Notes: generated by a model not told the origin, from the letters alone. Numbered from the stretch's first letter, positions 37,151-49,271 are shown. The stretch: DNA of 64,000 nt from Gammaproteobacteria bacterium (GCA_030425195.1 JAUIAV010000005.1:1-64000); one strand, 5' to 3'. Numbers and translations: made by a program.

Positions 37151-38031
37151 GGCGCACCCTCCGACGCCGGATCATCGGATACCCGCAGATCGCCGAGCTC
37201 GTCTTCCACCGGGGCGCGGTCGAAGACCAGAAGCACGTGCCGGGAGCGGTCCAGAGCCGCCAGCGGCCGGACTTCCACCGCGGCATACGGGCTGGTGTCG
37301 TCGATCACGACCGACGCAACGATGCCCACCGGATAACCCCGCGGAAAGCGCCCGCCGAGCCCGGAACTCTCCATGAGGTCGCCTTCCTGAATGTCCGCCG
37401 TCACCGGCACGTTCTCGAGCACCAGATGGTCGAGCGCTCCGGTACCCGCGGCGACGCTGCGAACCCCGGACCGGTTCACCTGCACGGGCACCGCGTGGGA
37501 CTCGTCCACGATCAGCAGCACCCGGCTGGTGAAGCGGTCCACCTCCACCACCTGGCCGAACAGGCCCTGGGCATCCAGCACGGCCTGGCCCAGAGTGACC
37601 CCGGAATCCGCACCCTTGTCGATGATCACCTGATAGGTATTGGGCGTAGGCACCACGGCCACCAGCTCTGCCACCATCACTTCCGCAGGCAGCCGTGCAC
37701 GGCTGCCGAGCAGGCCCCGCAGGCGCTCGTTTTCGGTTCGGAGTGACAGGAACTGCTGAGAGATCTGTGTGAGTTCCAGAATCCGGCGCTCGAGCTCCGC
37801 ATTCCGGGCCCTGAGCGATTCGTGGGTGGAGGCCACTTCACCGACCTCGTCTGCCAGCAGATAAGGGACTTCCGCCATCACCTGAAGGGGGCTGACGAGA
37901 GTCCCGATGGTCGCCCGGACGGGCTCGAGCAGGCGGGTGGTCGCATCCAGGGTGATCAGCACCGCCGACACAAGCACCAGGCCACTCAAGAGGTAGCCGG
38001 CGCCAGACTCCCGGACGAACAGTGCTTTGAT
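37147..38031 (-). CDS. mreC: rod shape-determining protein MreC, predicted ATC start
   Basis: Bitopic periplasmic scaffold of the elongasome. From TTG 37989 (track) it is 280 aa, but this lacks a ribosome site and begins inside the membrane helix. An in-frame TAG at about 38043 limits extension. Between it and TTG the only well-placed codon is ATC 38031, with AGGGGG six bases before it, giving IKALFVRESGAGYLL, the usual MreC N-terminus with Ile for Met (294 aa). Membrane helix about residues 14-27, coiled coil (about 60-95, ERRILELTQISQQFLSLRTENERL), then the two beta-barrel domains (VIDKGADSGVTLGQAVLDAQGLFGQV; SGLGGRFPRGYPVG). The short C-terminus lacks the Pro/Gln tail of E. coli. Confidence 0.92.
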   Translation of the reverse strand: MKALFVRESGAGYLLSGLVLVSAVLITLDATTRLLEPVRATIGTLVSPLQVMAEVPYLLADEVGEVASTHESLRARNAELERRILELTQISQQFLSLRTENERLRGLLGSRARLPAEVMVAELVAVVPTPNTYQVIIDKGADSGVTLGQAVLDAQGLFGQVVEVDRFTSRVLLIVDESHAVPVQVNRSGVRSVAAGTGALDHLVLENVPVTADIQEGDLMESSGLGGRFPRGYPVGIVASVVIDDTSPYAAVEVRPLAALDRSRHVLLVFDRAPVEDELGDLRVSDDPASEGAP

Positions 38032-38074
38032 CGGCGGCCCCCTCTACGCGACCACGCTCGTGAATGGAAAGATT

Positions 38075-40991
<2,917 letters not shown>

Positions 40992-40992
<1 letters not shown>

Positions 40993-42446
40993 TGCAGTGG
41001 GAAGCCGTCATCGGTCTGGAAGTGCACGTCCAGCTGGCCACGAAGAGCAAGATCTTCTCCGGTGCCGCCACCGCCTTCGGCGCCGAACCGAACACCCAGG
41101 CCTGCCCGGTCGACCTGGGTCTGCCTGGTGTGCTGCCGGTGCTCAATGAGGAAGTGGTCCGTATGGCGGTCACCTTCGGACTCGCCATCGGGGCCGAAAT
41201 CAATCCGTACTCCGTCTTCGACCGCAAGAATTACTTCTATCCGGATCTGCCCAAGGGTTACCAGATCAGCCAGTTCGCCGACCCCATCGTCGGCCGCGGC
41301 CACCTGACCATACAGCTGGAAGGCCAGCCGCCGAGACGGGTCGAGATCACCCGGGCGCACCTGGAGGAAGACGCGGGTAAATCGCTGCACGAGGCCTTCG
41401 CCGGCAAAACGGGCATCGATCTGAACCGCGCCGGCACGCCGCTGCTCGAGGTGGTCTCCGAACCGGACCTCAGAAGCGCGGCCGAAGCCGCCGCCTACTT
41501 CCGGCAGATGCACAGCCTGGTCCGGCACCTGAAGATCTGTGACGGCAATCTGGCGGAAGGGTCCATGCGCTGTGACGCCAACGTGTCGGTCCGGCCCAGA
41601 GGCCAGACCGAGCTCGGTGAGCGTACGGAGATCAAGAACGTCAACTCCTTCCGCTTCCTCGAGCTCGCCATCAATTACGAGATCGAGCGCCAGATTCACA
41701 TTCTGGACGCGGGCGGCAGGGTGGAGCGGGACACGCGTCTCTACGACGCGGAACGCAACGAGACCCGGTCCATGCGCTCCAAGGAGCTCTCGAACGACTA
41801 CCGTTACTTTCCGGACCCGGACCTTCTGCCCGTGCACCTCGACGAGGCTTTCATCGAATCCGTGCGCCGGGAGCTGCCGGAGCTGCCGGGCGAGAAGCAG
41901 GCCCGCTACCAGTCCGAGTTCGGACTGTCCGACTACGACGCCGGTTTCCTGACCCAGGATCCGGATCTGGCCGGATACTACGAGGCCGTTGCAGCATCGG
42001 CCGGAGACGCCAAGCTGGCGGCAAACTGGGTGATGGGCGAACTGTCGGCGGCTCTGAACCGGGCCGATCTGACGCCGGATGCCTGCCCGCTGCCGGCTGC
42101 CAGCCTCGGGACGCTCATCCGGCGCATTCAGGACGGCACCATCTCAGGAAAGATCGCCAAGGGTCTCTTCGAGAAGCTCTGGTCGGCGGGTGTCGACGGA
42201 CAGACACCGGACGTGGACGCGATCATCGAATCGGAAGGCCTCACCCAGGTATCCGATACCGGCGAGATAGCCGCCATCATCGATGAGATCGTCGCCGCCA
42301 ATCCGGCCCAGGTGGAGCAGTTCAAGACCGGCAAGGAAAAGGTGCTCGGCTTCTTCGTCGGCCAGGTGATGAAGGCGACTCAGGGCAAGGCGAATCCGCA
42401 GATGGTGAACGAGCTGCTCCGGGAGGCGCTGGCGCGCCAGGACTAG
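40992..42446 (+). CDS. gatB: Asp/Glu-tRNA(Asn/Gln) amidotransferase subunit B
   Basis: Kinase-like subunit that activates the tRNA-bound Glu or Asp with ATP and completes amidation. 484 aa: [83 protein letters not shown] and the [11 protein letters not shown] segment; the C-terminal YqeY-like tail domain ([13 protein letters not shown]) is present. Its TAG shares a palindromic CTAG with the stop of the convergent CBS gene. Confidence 0.98.
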
Positions 42447-42868
42447 CGGCTCCCGCGTTTTCTGCGCTCCGGGTGAATCAGAAAATCCTGCACCGCCCGG
42501 AGCACGTCACGGCGGGAGATCTGGCCCACCAGCTTGCCGTTCTTCACCACGGGATAACGCCGGCGGTGCTCCTTGAGAAACCGCTCGGCCAGAGAGTAGA
42601 TGTCCATGTCCGGCTCGATCGTATCCACCGGAGTACGCATGTAGTCCGCCACGATGCCCTGAGCCTCGTCGTAGTAGCTGTCCTGAACGATGACCTCCAT
42701 CAGATCCACCTCGGACAGGATGCCCACCAGAGCGCCCTCGTCGTCCACTACCGGTGCGCCTGAGATCTTCCGGTCGAGGAGGTCGCCCAGCGCCGTCACC
42801 ACGTTGTCATTCAGGTGGAAGGTCACCACCTTCCGGGCCATGTAATCGCTGACTTTCACCGATTTCAC
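42443..42868 (-). CDS. CBS-domain pair protein
   Basis: 141-aa cytoplasmic protein made only of two CBS motifs: about residues 5-65 ([54 protein letters not shown]) and 75-133 ([50 protein letters not shown]). CBS pairs sense adenosine ligands, but no partner domain or ligand can be inferred. A basic C-terminus (ERRKRGSR) ends the protein. Divergent from the DUF35/thiolase pair and convergent with gatB. Confidence 0.93.
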   Translation of the reverse strand: MKSVKVSDYMARKVVTFHLNDNVVTALGDLLDRKISGAPVVDDEGALVGILSEVDLMEVIVQDSYYDEAQGIVADYMRTPVDTIEPDMDIYSLAERFLKEHRRRYPVVKNGKLVGQISRRDVLRAVQDFLIHPERRKRGSR

Positions 42869-42953
42869 ACGGATACCCCTTTCTCTCTACCCTCCGGGTG
42901 CACATTGCGCCATTTCCGGGAAATCGTCTACTCCCGCCCGTATCGCGCATCAA

Positions 42954-42982
42954 TTGTCGGCCAGCCGGGCAGATAGTATGCT
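42954..42982 (+). promoter_or_regulatory. candidate promoter of DUF35/thiolase pair
   Basis: TTGTCG (42954-42959) and TATGCT (42977-42982) with a 17-base spacer, about 35 bases before the TTG start at 43018. Four of six bases match in each hexamer. Confidence 0.5.
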
Positions 42983-43017
42983 CTGTCGGCTGAATTACTT
43001 GAGTTTTAGGGGGACCA

Positions 43018-43434
43018 TTGAGCGCACAACCACTACCCGTCGTACCCTATCTGAAGATTCCGGAGGACGGCGAGCCGTATCTGGAAGGCCAGAAATGCGG
43101 AAACTGCGGCGCAACCTTCCTGGGCGAACGTTCGGTCTGCTCCAAATGCGGGGCCAGAGACCAGATGTCCGCCGTCACCCTGCCCAACAAGGGCGAACTG
43201 TACGCCTATTCCATCGTCCACCGCTCCTTCCCGGGCATCGAGGTGCCTTACGTGAGCGCGGTGGTCGACCTCGAGGACGGCACCGCGATCAAGGGTAACC
43301 TGATCGACGTGGAGCCGGATCCCGAGAAGATCCCGTTCGGAATGCCGGTCGAAGTGGTATTCGATGACGCCCTCGGTCGTAAGGACAAGGACGGCAATTC
43401 CTATCTTTCCTACTTCTTCAAACCCGCTTCCTAG
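43018..43434 (+). CDS. Zn-ribbon/OB-fold acyl-CoA-associated protein (DUF35 family)
   Basis: 138 aa: N-terminal helix, rubredoxin-like zinc ribbon with two Cys pairs (CGNC and CSKC, about residues 27-45) and a C-terminal OB fold (GELYAYSIVHRSFPGIEVPYVSAVVDLEDGTAIKGNLIDV). DUF35 proteins form complexes with thiolase-like partners and place the acyl-CoA substrate, as in the ChsH2/Ltp2 aldolase and archaeal acetoacetyl-CoA thiolase/HMG-CoA synthase assemblies. Start is TTG 43018 with AGGGGGA before it. The thiolase homologue follows after 12 bases, consistent with such a complex. Substrate unknown. Confidence 0.92.
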   Translation: MSAQPLPVVPYLKIPEDGEPYLEGQKCGNCGATFLGERSVCSKCGARDQMSAVTLPNKGELYAYSIVHRSFPGIEVPYVSAVVDLEDGTAIKGNLIDVEPDPEKIPFGMPVEVVFDDALGRKDKDGNSYLSYFFKPAS

Positions 43435-43446
43435 GAGATTCGACAG

Positions 43447-44589
43447 ATGACTGATGCATATATCGTAGGTGTCGACATGATCAAGTTCGGTCGTTTTCCT
43501 GACCGGACCGTTCCCAACATCGGCGCCGAAGCCGCGCTGCTCGCCCTGGACGACTGCGGACTGACCATTCAGGACATGCAGGCGCTGTACTGCGGCAACC
43601 TGGGTCAGGCCAGCGGCATGGTCGGCCAGCGTCTGCTGCAGGAAATCGGCCAGACGGGCATCCCGGTCGTCAACGTTGCGAACGCCTGTGCCACGGGTGC
43701 CACCGCCTTCCGGGAAGGCTGGGCCGCGATCAAAGCCGGACTCTACGACCTGGTGCTCTGCGTGGGCGTCGAGCAGATGGGCAAAGGCCTCCTCGGCGGC
43801 GCCGGCGGCGGCACCGGCATTCCGAAAGAAGGGCTGCTCGGCTCCGGCACCATGCCGGCCGTGTTCGCCGAAGCCGGCATGGAGCACACCCGCAAATACG
43901 GCACCACCTTCGAGCAGTTCGCCAAGGTCTCGGTGAAGAACCACCATCACTCCACGCTGAACCCCAAGGCGATGTATCAGATCGAGACGCCGCTGGACGT
44001 GGTCATGAACGCGGAGATGATCTCCTACCCGAACACGAAGCTCATGTGCTCCGTGAACGTGGACGGATCCGCTGCTGCAGTCATCGCCTCGGAGAAGAAA
44101 GCCAAGGAACTCGGTCTCATGGATCGTGCCGTGAAGGTGCGCGCATCCGTCATGAGCTCCGACCCCTGGCAGGAGCGCGATCTCGTCATGCCCGACGTGA
44201 ACAGCTGCACCCGCAAGGCCGCCAGAGAGGCCTACGAGATGGCGGGTATCGGACCGGACGACATCGACCTGGTGGAGCTGCACGACTGTTTCGCCACGGC
44301 GGAGATTCTGCACTACGAGAACCTCGGTCTCTGCGGAGACGGTGAGGCGGGTCAGTTCATCGACAGCGGCGCTTCCGCCCTCGGCGGCAAGTGTCCGGTG
44401 AACGTTTCCGGCGGTCTGCTCTCCAAGGGCCACCCGCTGGGTGCGACCGGCATCGCCAACATCTACGAGGTGTCCACGCATCTGCGCGGCGAAGCCGGCC
44501 AGCGCCAGGTGGAGGGTGCAAAGCTGGGGATGACGCACGTGATCGGCCTCGGCAGCGCCTGCGGCATTCACATCCTCGAAAAAGTCTGA
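43447..44589 (+). CDS. thiolase-family lipid-transfer/acetyl-CoA acetyltransferase-like protein (SCP-x type)
   Basis: 380 aa with thiolase fold: nucleophile Cys in NVANACATGATAFREG (about residue 80), the second-half HDCFATAEILHYENLG and the catalytic His segment SKGHPLGATGIANIYE. ELHDCFA instead of the NEAFA of biosynthetic thiolases places it in the SCP-x/Ltp-like group, where members may be degradative thiolases or retro-aldolases. Good ribosome site (AGGAG). Operon with the DUF35 gene, followed by a strong terminator, so this is a two-gene unit. Confidence 0.92.
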   Translation: MTDAYIVGVDMIKFGRFPDRTVPNIGAEAALLALDDCGLTIQDMQALYCGNLGQASGMVGQRLLQEIGQTGIPVVNVANACATGATAFREGWAAIKAGLYDLVLCVGVEQMGKGLLGGAGGGTGIPKEGLLGSGTMPAVFAEAGMEHTRKYGTTFEQFAKVSVKNHHHSTLNPKAMYQIETPLDVVMNAEMISYPNTKLMCSVNVDGSAAAVIASEKKAKELGLMDRAVKVRASVMSSDPWQERDLVMPDVNSCTRKAAREAYEMAGIGPDDIDLVELHDCFATAEILHYENLGLCGDGEAGQFIDSGASALGGKCPVNVSGGLLSKGHPLGATGIANIYEVSTHLRGEAGQRQVEGAKLGMTHVIGLGSACGIHILEKV

Positions 44590-44608
44590 GCGGCGCTCAG
44601 CCTGAAAG

Positions 44609-44634
44609 CGCCGGGCCCGGAGCCCGGCGTTTTT
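44609..44634 (+). terminator. rho-independent terminator after the thiolase gene
   Basis: CGCCGGGC, five-base loop CCGGA, GCCCGGCG form an eight-base-pair perfect stem followed by TTTTT. It ends the DUF35/thiolase unit and lies about 30 bases before the next gene. Confidence 0.9.
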
Positions 44635-44662
44635 GTATCTGAGCCCGATTCAGCGAGCGCTC

Positions 44663-45163
44663 ATGAAAATCGGCATCGTCAGCGACACGCACAACAACCT
44701 CCGCAACGTCCATCGGATCGTTGAGCTCTTCAACGATTCGGGCGTCGATCGGGTGATTCATACCGGCGACATCACCCAGGCGAAGACGCTCGACATCTTC
44801 GCTCACCTCGATATGCCCATGTACGGCGTGTACGGCAACAATGACGAAGGCGAGCGGGAAAGCCTGGCAGCCGCAGTCGCGGCACACGGATTCGTGTTTC
44901 AGGAACCGCCGTTCGTGCTGGAGTGGCACAAGCGGTCAATCATGGTGGTGCACGACCCGCTGGAGTTCGAGGGACATCTGACCTCCGGTCACGAGCTGGC
45001 CCTGCATGGCCACACCCACCTGTACCGGTACGAAGAGACCCGGGTCGAAGGCATACGGCAGGTCATCTTCAACCCCGGCGAGTGCGCCGGGCATATGAAG
45101 GGATTCAATGCCATCGGCGTGCTCGACCTGGAAACGCTGGCAGCCGAGCTGCTCCGCTTCTAG
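44663..45163 (+). CDS. YfcE/MJ0936-like metallophosphoesterase
   Basis: 166-aa calcineurin-type phosphoesterase. Metal-binding motifs: VSDTHNNLRN (DxH), VIHTGDITQ (GD), VYGNNDEGE (GNxD in altered form), VVHDPLEF (H) and LHGHTHLYR (GHxH). The track begins at TTG 44633 inside the terminator; ATG 44663 (MKIGIVSDTH) is the family start. YfcE-type enzymes act on phosphodiesters in vitro; the natural substrate is unknown. Convergent with the DUF1499 gene. Confidence 0.93.
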   Translation: MKIGIVSDTHNNLRNVHRIVELFNDSGVDRVIHTGDITQAKTLDIFAHLDMPMYGVYGNNDEGERESLAAAVAAHGFVFQEPPFVLEWHKRSIMVVHDPLEFEGHLTSGHELALHGHTHLYRYEETRVEGIRQVIFNPGECAGHMKGFNAIGVLDLETLAAELLRF

Positions 45164-45172
45164 GCCAGGCAA

Positions 45173-45928
45173 TCATCCCGCGTTCCGCACCCCGTCGAGA
45201 ACTCGAAGGATCCGCGCCGCGTTCGCACCCAGATCCGAGAGCCCGACCCGCGACACGCTCCGCACATCCACGACGGAACCACTCTCCGACGGCCGTACCC
45301 GCACGACCACATCGTCCTTGAATCCGAACCAGAACGTGGTGTCCGTCGCTTCCACCACGCCCCCGGCGGGATCGACGGTGACGATCTCGAGACCCAGATC
45401 TTCCAGCACCCCGCGGACGCGTTCGACCGTCTCATCCTTCGGCGCGTTCACCAGGATCGTCTTCACATCAGGATACGCACCCTGCTGCAGAATCGCCAGC
45501 TCATCCGCATCGTATTCCAGAGGATTGCTCGTATCGCCACGCAGCGCGACGATCGCCTCCGTGAACTGCGGAGGATCGCTGACGTCCGTCGATATGTTGT
45601 GGATCGCAGGAACCGAGGTCCCTTTCTGAAACTGCATGCCCATGGTCACCAGGATGACCGCGCAGATGGCGATGCTGGTGAAGAGCGCGGGCGGATCACC
45701 ATCGTACCCCCGCTTCCGGGAAACGAACAGAGACACCAGCCCGACGAGCAGGCCGATCGCGGCCAGCAGGACGGCGGCCGGCACGATGAGCAGCAGCCCG
45801 GTCTGAAAGCCCCAGACTCCAAGGCGGGTGCCCACAGGCCCGAGGAACAGGAGGACCAGCGCGACCACCGACCCCACCAGAATCGCCCTGGCCCACCATG
45901 AACGATTGGCCACCGTTGCTTCCGTCAT
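45173..45928 (-). CDS. DUF1499 domain membrane protein
   Basis: 251 aa: three hydrophobic segments in the first half (AILVGSVVALVLLFLG; GFQTGLLLIVPAAVLLAAIGLLVGLVSLF; ALFTSIAICAVILVTMG) and a soluble DUF1499 domain (about 105-250) with the typical start IHNISTDVSDPPQFTEAIVA and the later EATDTTFWFGFKDDVVVRVRP, SVVDVRSVSRVGLSDLGANAARI. Function of the family is not known. Alone between the phosphoesterase and the SDR gene. Confidence 0.88.
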   Translation of the reverse strand: MTEATVANRSWWARAILVGSVVALVLLFLGPVGTRLGVWGFQTGLLLIVPAAVLLAAIGLLVGLVSLFVSRKRGYDGDPPALFTSIAICAVILVTMGMQFQKGTSVPAIHNISTDVSDPPQFTEAIVALRGDTSNPLEYDADELAILQQGAYPDVKTILVNAPKDETVERVRGVLEDLGLEIVTVDPAGGVVEATDTTFWFGFKDDVVVRVRPSESGSVVDVRSVSRVGLSDLGANAARILRVLDGVRNAG

Positions 45929-45966
45929 CTCAGCTCCCCTTTCTGAACAGCTTCCAGGCTACGCGG

Positions 45967-46749
45967 TCATCGGCCGATGGTCGAGCCGCCATCCACGACG
46001 AAGTTCTGTCCGGTGGTGAAGGAGCCCGCCCGGGATCCGAGGTAGACGGCGATGCCCGCGATCTCATCCGGCTCACCGATCCGCCGCAGCGGGTCCGCCG
46101 CCGTCGCGCGTTTCAGGATGTCCGGGTTTTCCCAGAGCGCCCGGGCGAAATCGGTGCGGATGAGTCCCGGCGAAATGGCGTTCACCCGCACGTTGTCAGG
46201 ACCGTGTTCCACCGCCAGATTCCGGACCAGCTGCAGATCCGCGGCTTTGGAGATGGCGTACGCGCCCAGATCCGTGCTTCCCCGCAGACCGCCTACCGAG
46301 GACACGATGATGATGGCGCCGTCCTGACGTTCCTTCATCTCCGGGAGCACCATCTGGCACAACCAGTGATTGGACTTGATGTTGATATCGAGAATCTTGT
46401 CGAAGGCGGAGTCCGGCAGGTCGGTCATCGAGCCATAGAAAGGATTCACCGCCGCGTTGCAGACCAGGATGTCGATTTTGCCGAGCTGTTCCCGGGTCTC
46501 GGAAACCAGCATCTCCAGGGCGGCCTTGTCACCGATGTGTGCCGGGATCGCCACGGCACCGCCCGGCCCGCCTTCGCACTCCGTGTTGATCTCATCGGCC
46601 ACCTGCTGGCAGATGTCCCCTTTCCGGCTGGAGATGACCACCCGTGCACCCTGTCGCGCCATCTCCTGCGCGATGGCTTTTCCGATACCTTTGCTGGAGC
46701 CGGTGATCAGGGCCGTCCTGCCGGTCAGGTCGAATAGATTGCTGGTCAA
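45967..46749 (-). CDS. SDR-family oxidoreductase
   Basis: 260-aa classical short-chain dehydrogenase/reductase: TGSSKGIGKAIA (cofactor glycine motif), VCNAAVN (NNAG-equivalent), the SSVGG serine (about residue 147), catalytic YAISKAA (YxxxK) and SPGLIRTDFARAL. Arg after the second beta strand (ISSRKGDI) suggests NADP(H). Substrate cannot be assigned; glucose-1-dehydrogenase-like and 3-oxoacyl reductase-like proteins share this pattern. TTG start with AGAGAGGAAAC upstream. Confidence 0.93.
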   Translation of the reverse strand: MTSNLFDLTGRTALITGSSKGIGKAIAQEMARQGARVVISSRKGDICQQVADEINTECEGGPGGAVAIPAHIGDKAALEMLVSETREQLGKIDILVCNAAVNPFYGSMTDLPDSAFDKILDINIKSNHWLCQMVLPEMKERQDGAIIIVSSVGGLRGSTDLGAYAISKAADLQLVRNLAVEHGPDNVRVNAISPGLIRTDFARALWENPDILKRATAADPLRRIGEPDEIAGIAVYLGSRAGSFTTGQNFVVDGGSTIGR

Positions 46750-46851
46750 TTCAGTTTCCTCTCTCGGGCTGTTGCGGCGGACAAAGCTACCGAACGGAGG
46801 ACGCCAAGGAAAGGGTTCTGATGTGCCGGAGCGGCGGGTTGGAGTTCGATC

Positions 46852-47163
46852 TCAGTGCTGGATCTCGAGCATCAGGTCGTCGAGGGTCACATCCGTCTCG
46901 TTTTCTTTGGGGACTATGGACAGGCCCGGACCATCGGCCGACGCGGCTCTCAGCTGCCGCGAATTCTGGAAGCGCTCGAGGTCCTGCCGTTCACGCGCGT
47001 AGCGCGCCACTTCCTCGAGTGCCCGCTCGCGCGTTCTGAATGGGCCTACTTCGCCTTCCCGGGCGGTGAAATACCACTGCCCGTTCATGGCAAACACCCG
47101 CTCCTGGGTGCGGAAGAATCGCCGGCTGGTCTGGTCTGTATCTGTGCGGCGCATGGACTGCAT
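46852..47163 (-). CDS. small protein resembling DUF6316
   Basis: 103 aa. The N-terminal 55 residues (MRRTDTDQTSRRFFRTQERVFAMNGQWYFTAREGEVGPFRTRERALEEVARYARER in outline) resemble short gammaproteobacterial proteins grouped as DUF6316: an Arg-rich start, then a NGQWYF strand, an EGxxGPF turn and a helix. The pattern also looks like a GYF/DUF4339-type peptide-binding fold, which is inference. C-terminal half is acidic and probably disordered. Clear ribosome site (AGAGAGGTGA) before ATG 47163. Function unknown. Confidence 0.7.
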   Translation of the reverse strand: MQSMRRTDTDQTSRRFFRTQERVFAMNGQWYFTAREGEVGPFRTRERALEEVARYARERQDLERFQNSRQLRAASADGPGLSIVPKENETDVTLDDLMLEIQH

Positions 47164-47338
47164 TCACCTCTCTGTACCGGCGCTCAGAGGTCCCGCCGGC
47201 ACTACTGATTGCACCACATCGCCGCCCAGCGCGTGCATCTCCCTTGTGCCCGAACTGTGACATGCATGTGAAGCATGTAAGGAAGGTCTGAAACCGTCCG
47301 ACAGGCCTTGTGCTGGCGCGTTTTCCCCGCAGATCCGG

Positions 47339-47344
47339 TATAGT
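47339..47344 (+). promoter_or_regulatory. possible -10 of glyS
   Basis: TATAGT lies 33 bases before the GTG start of the glycyl-tRNA synthetase gene; no convincing -35 is seen at 16-18 bases upstream. Confidence 0.4.
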
Positions 47345-47376
47345 CGCGGCCCTCGCAAAAACTTCAGGGTTTTCAG

Positions 47377-48738
47377 GTGCCTGCATCATCCATGGAAGAG
47401 CTCGTTTCGCTGTGCAAGCGGCGGGGATTCATATTCCAGTCCTCCGACATCTACGGGGGACTGCAGGGGATGTACGACTACGGGCCCCTGGGCGTGGAGC
47501 TGAAGAACAATCTGAAGGCCGCCTGGTGGCGGGCCATGGTGTATGAGCGGGACGACGTCGAGGGCCTGGATGCGGCCATTCTGACCAACCCGCTGACCCT
47601 GCGCTATTCGGGCCACGAGGACACCTTCACCGACCCGCTGGTGGACTGCCGGGACTGCAAGGCCCGGCACCGGGCCGATCACCTGGAGGACGACGTCTGC
47701 CCGAACTGCGGCTCCAGGAATCTGACGGACCCCCGCCCGTTCAATCTGATGTTCAGGACGGCCGTCGGACCCGTGGACGACGGTTCCAGCTTTGCCTACC
47801 TGCGTCCGGAAACGGCTCAGGCGATCTTCACCAACTTCAAGAACGTCATCGACTCCACTGCCCGGAAGCTGCCCTTCGGTATTGCTCAGATCGGCAAAGC
47901 CTTCCGCAACGAGATCACACCCCGGAACTTCATCTTCCGGGTCCGGGAGTTCGAGCAGATGGAGCTTGAATTCTTCGTGAAGCCGGGCGAGGACGAAGCC
48001 TGGCATCAGAAGTGGGTGGAGGACCGTCTCGACTGGTGGGTGGACCAGGGCGTGGAACGGAACGCGCTGCAGCTCTACAACGTACCGGCCGACGAGCTGG
48101 CTCACTATTCCAAAGCCACCTTCGATGTGATGTACAAATTTCCGCACGGGCTGGAAGAGCTGGAAGGCATTGCCAACCGGACGGATTTCGATCTCGGCTC
48201 CCATACCAAGGCGCAGGCGGAGTTCGGCCTTCACGCCAAGGTGATGGAAAACCGGGACTCCAACACCAAGCTGGCCATCCGTGATGTGGAAGCCAACGAG
48301 TGGGTGGTGCCCTACGTCATCGAGCCATCGGCGGGCGTGGACAGGGGCGTGCTGGCCGTGCTGAACGAAGCCTACAGGGTGGAGGAGCTGGAGGACGGTA
48401 AGACGAGAACCGTGCTCTCCTTCAAACCGCACCTGGCACCGATCAAGGCCGCCGTCCTGCCGCTGAAGAAGAATCACGAGGGCATCGTCGGGAAGGCGAA
48501 AGGAATCAAGCGTGAGCTGCAGGCCCTGGGGCTCGGACGCGTGCTCTATGAGGACACGGGGAACATCGGCAAGGGCTACCGCCGCCATGACGAGGTCGGT
48601 ACACCCATCTGCATCACCGTGGACTTCCAGACCATCGAGGATGACGACACGGTGACGGTGCGCGACCGGGATACCATGGAGCAGAAGCGGATCGCCGTCG
48701 CCGAGCTGCCCGACTACTTCAGAGAGGTGATCCGCTGA
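47377..48738 (+). CDS. glyS: glycyl-tRNA synthetase, homodimeric (single-chain) type
   Basis: Class II enzyme charging tRNA(Gly). 453 aa of the alpha2 type found in archaea, eukaryotes and part of bacteria, not the GlyQ/GlyS alpha2beta2 enzyme of most gammaproteobacteria. Signs: [23 protein letters not shown], a zinc-binding insertion with CRDC and [19 protein letters not shown], motif 2 [25 protein letters not shown], motif 3 region [16 protein letters not shown] and the C-terminal anticodon-binding fold ([12 protein letters not shown]). GTG 47377 is preferred because CAGGG precedes it; ATG 47392 is possible. Stop overlaps the next gene (TGATG). Confidence 0.97.
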   Translation: MPASSMEELVSLCKRRGFIFQSSDIYGGLQGMYDYGPLGVELKNNLKAAWWRAMVYERDDVEGLDAAILTNPLTLRYSGHEDTFTDPLVDCRDCKARHRADHLEDDVCPNCGSRNLTDPRPFNLMFRTAVGPVDDGSSFAYLRPETAQAIFTNFKNVIDSTARKLPFGIAQIGKAFRNEITPRNFIFRVREFEQMELEFFVKPGEDEAWHQKWVEDRLDWWVDQGVERNALQLYNVPADELAHYSKATFDVMYKFPHGLEELEGIANRTDFDLGSHTKAQAEFGLHAKVMENRDSNTKLAIRDVEANEWVVPYVIEPSAGVDRGVLAVLNEAYRVEELEDGKTRTVLSFKPHLAPIKAAVLPLKKNHEGIVGKAKGIKRELQALGLGRVLYEDTGNIGKGYRRHDEVGTPICITVDFQTIEDDDTVTVRDRDTMEQKRIAVAELPDYFREVIR

Positions 48739-49271
48739 TGAGCCGGCCCGCCGAGGAGAAAGCCGTCGTCGCGACGCTCGCAGAGGACCGGCCCGGGCTC
48801 GTCTCCGAGCTTTCGTCCATGGTCCATGGGCTCGGCCTCAACATCGAGGACAGCCGCATGACCGTGCTCGGCGGCGAGTTCGCCGTGCTGATGAGTGTGG
48901 CAGGCGAAGGATCCGCACTCACCGCGCTCGAGTCACAGCTGGCGGCACAGTCCGACGACCGCGGCTTCGTCTATCTCTTCAGACGAACCTCGGACAGAGC
49001 CACGGGCCAGCGGCAGCCCTTCACCGTGACCGTGGAATCCATGGACCATCCCGGGATCGTTTCCGGCGTGACACGCTTCTTCAGCGAGCGCGGGGTGAAC
49101 ATCCGGGAACTCAGCACCGACACGGAGAGAGCCGCGCATACGGGCGCACCGGTCTTCAACCTGACGATGGAGATCGAAGTGGCCTCCGATCAGGAAATCC
49201 GGGAGCTTCGGGAGGCCTTTGCCGCCTTCTGCGAAGCACAGGCGCTGGACGGAGATCTGATCGCGGTCTAG
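48738..49271 (+). CDS. ACT-domain protein, GcvR-like
   Basis: 177 aa with two ACT domains: about residues 7-85 ([33 protein letters not shown]) and 95-170 ([34 protein letters not shown]). This is the architecture of GcvR, the glycine-cleavage-system repressor partner. Translationally coupled to glyS (TGATG), so a glycine-sensing role fits context, but no DNA-binding domain or GcvA is present here. GcvR-like proteins also occur with no known target. Confidence 0.88.
   Translation: MSRPAEEKAVVATLAEDRPGLVSELSSMVHGLGLNIEDSRMTVLGGEFAVLMSVAGEGSALTALESQLAAQSDDRGFVYLFRRTSDRATGQRQPFTVTVESMDHPGIVSGVTRFFSERGVNIRELSTDTERAAHTGAPVFNLTMEIEVASDQEIRELREAFAAFCEAQALDGDLIAV

Noticed and set aside
42954-43020. 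Riboswitch in the leader of the DUF35 gene
   Set aside because: The leader is only about 35 bases from the candidate -10 to the start; no room for an aptamer.
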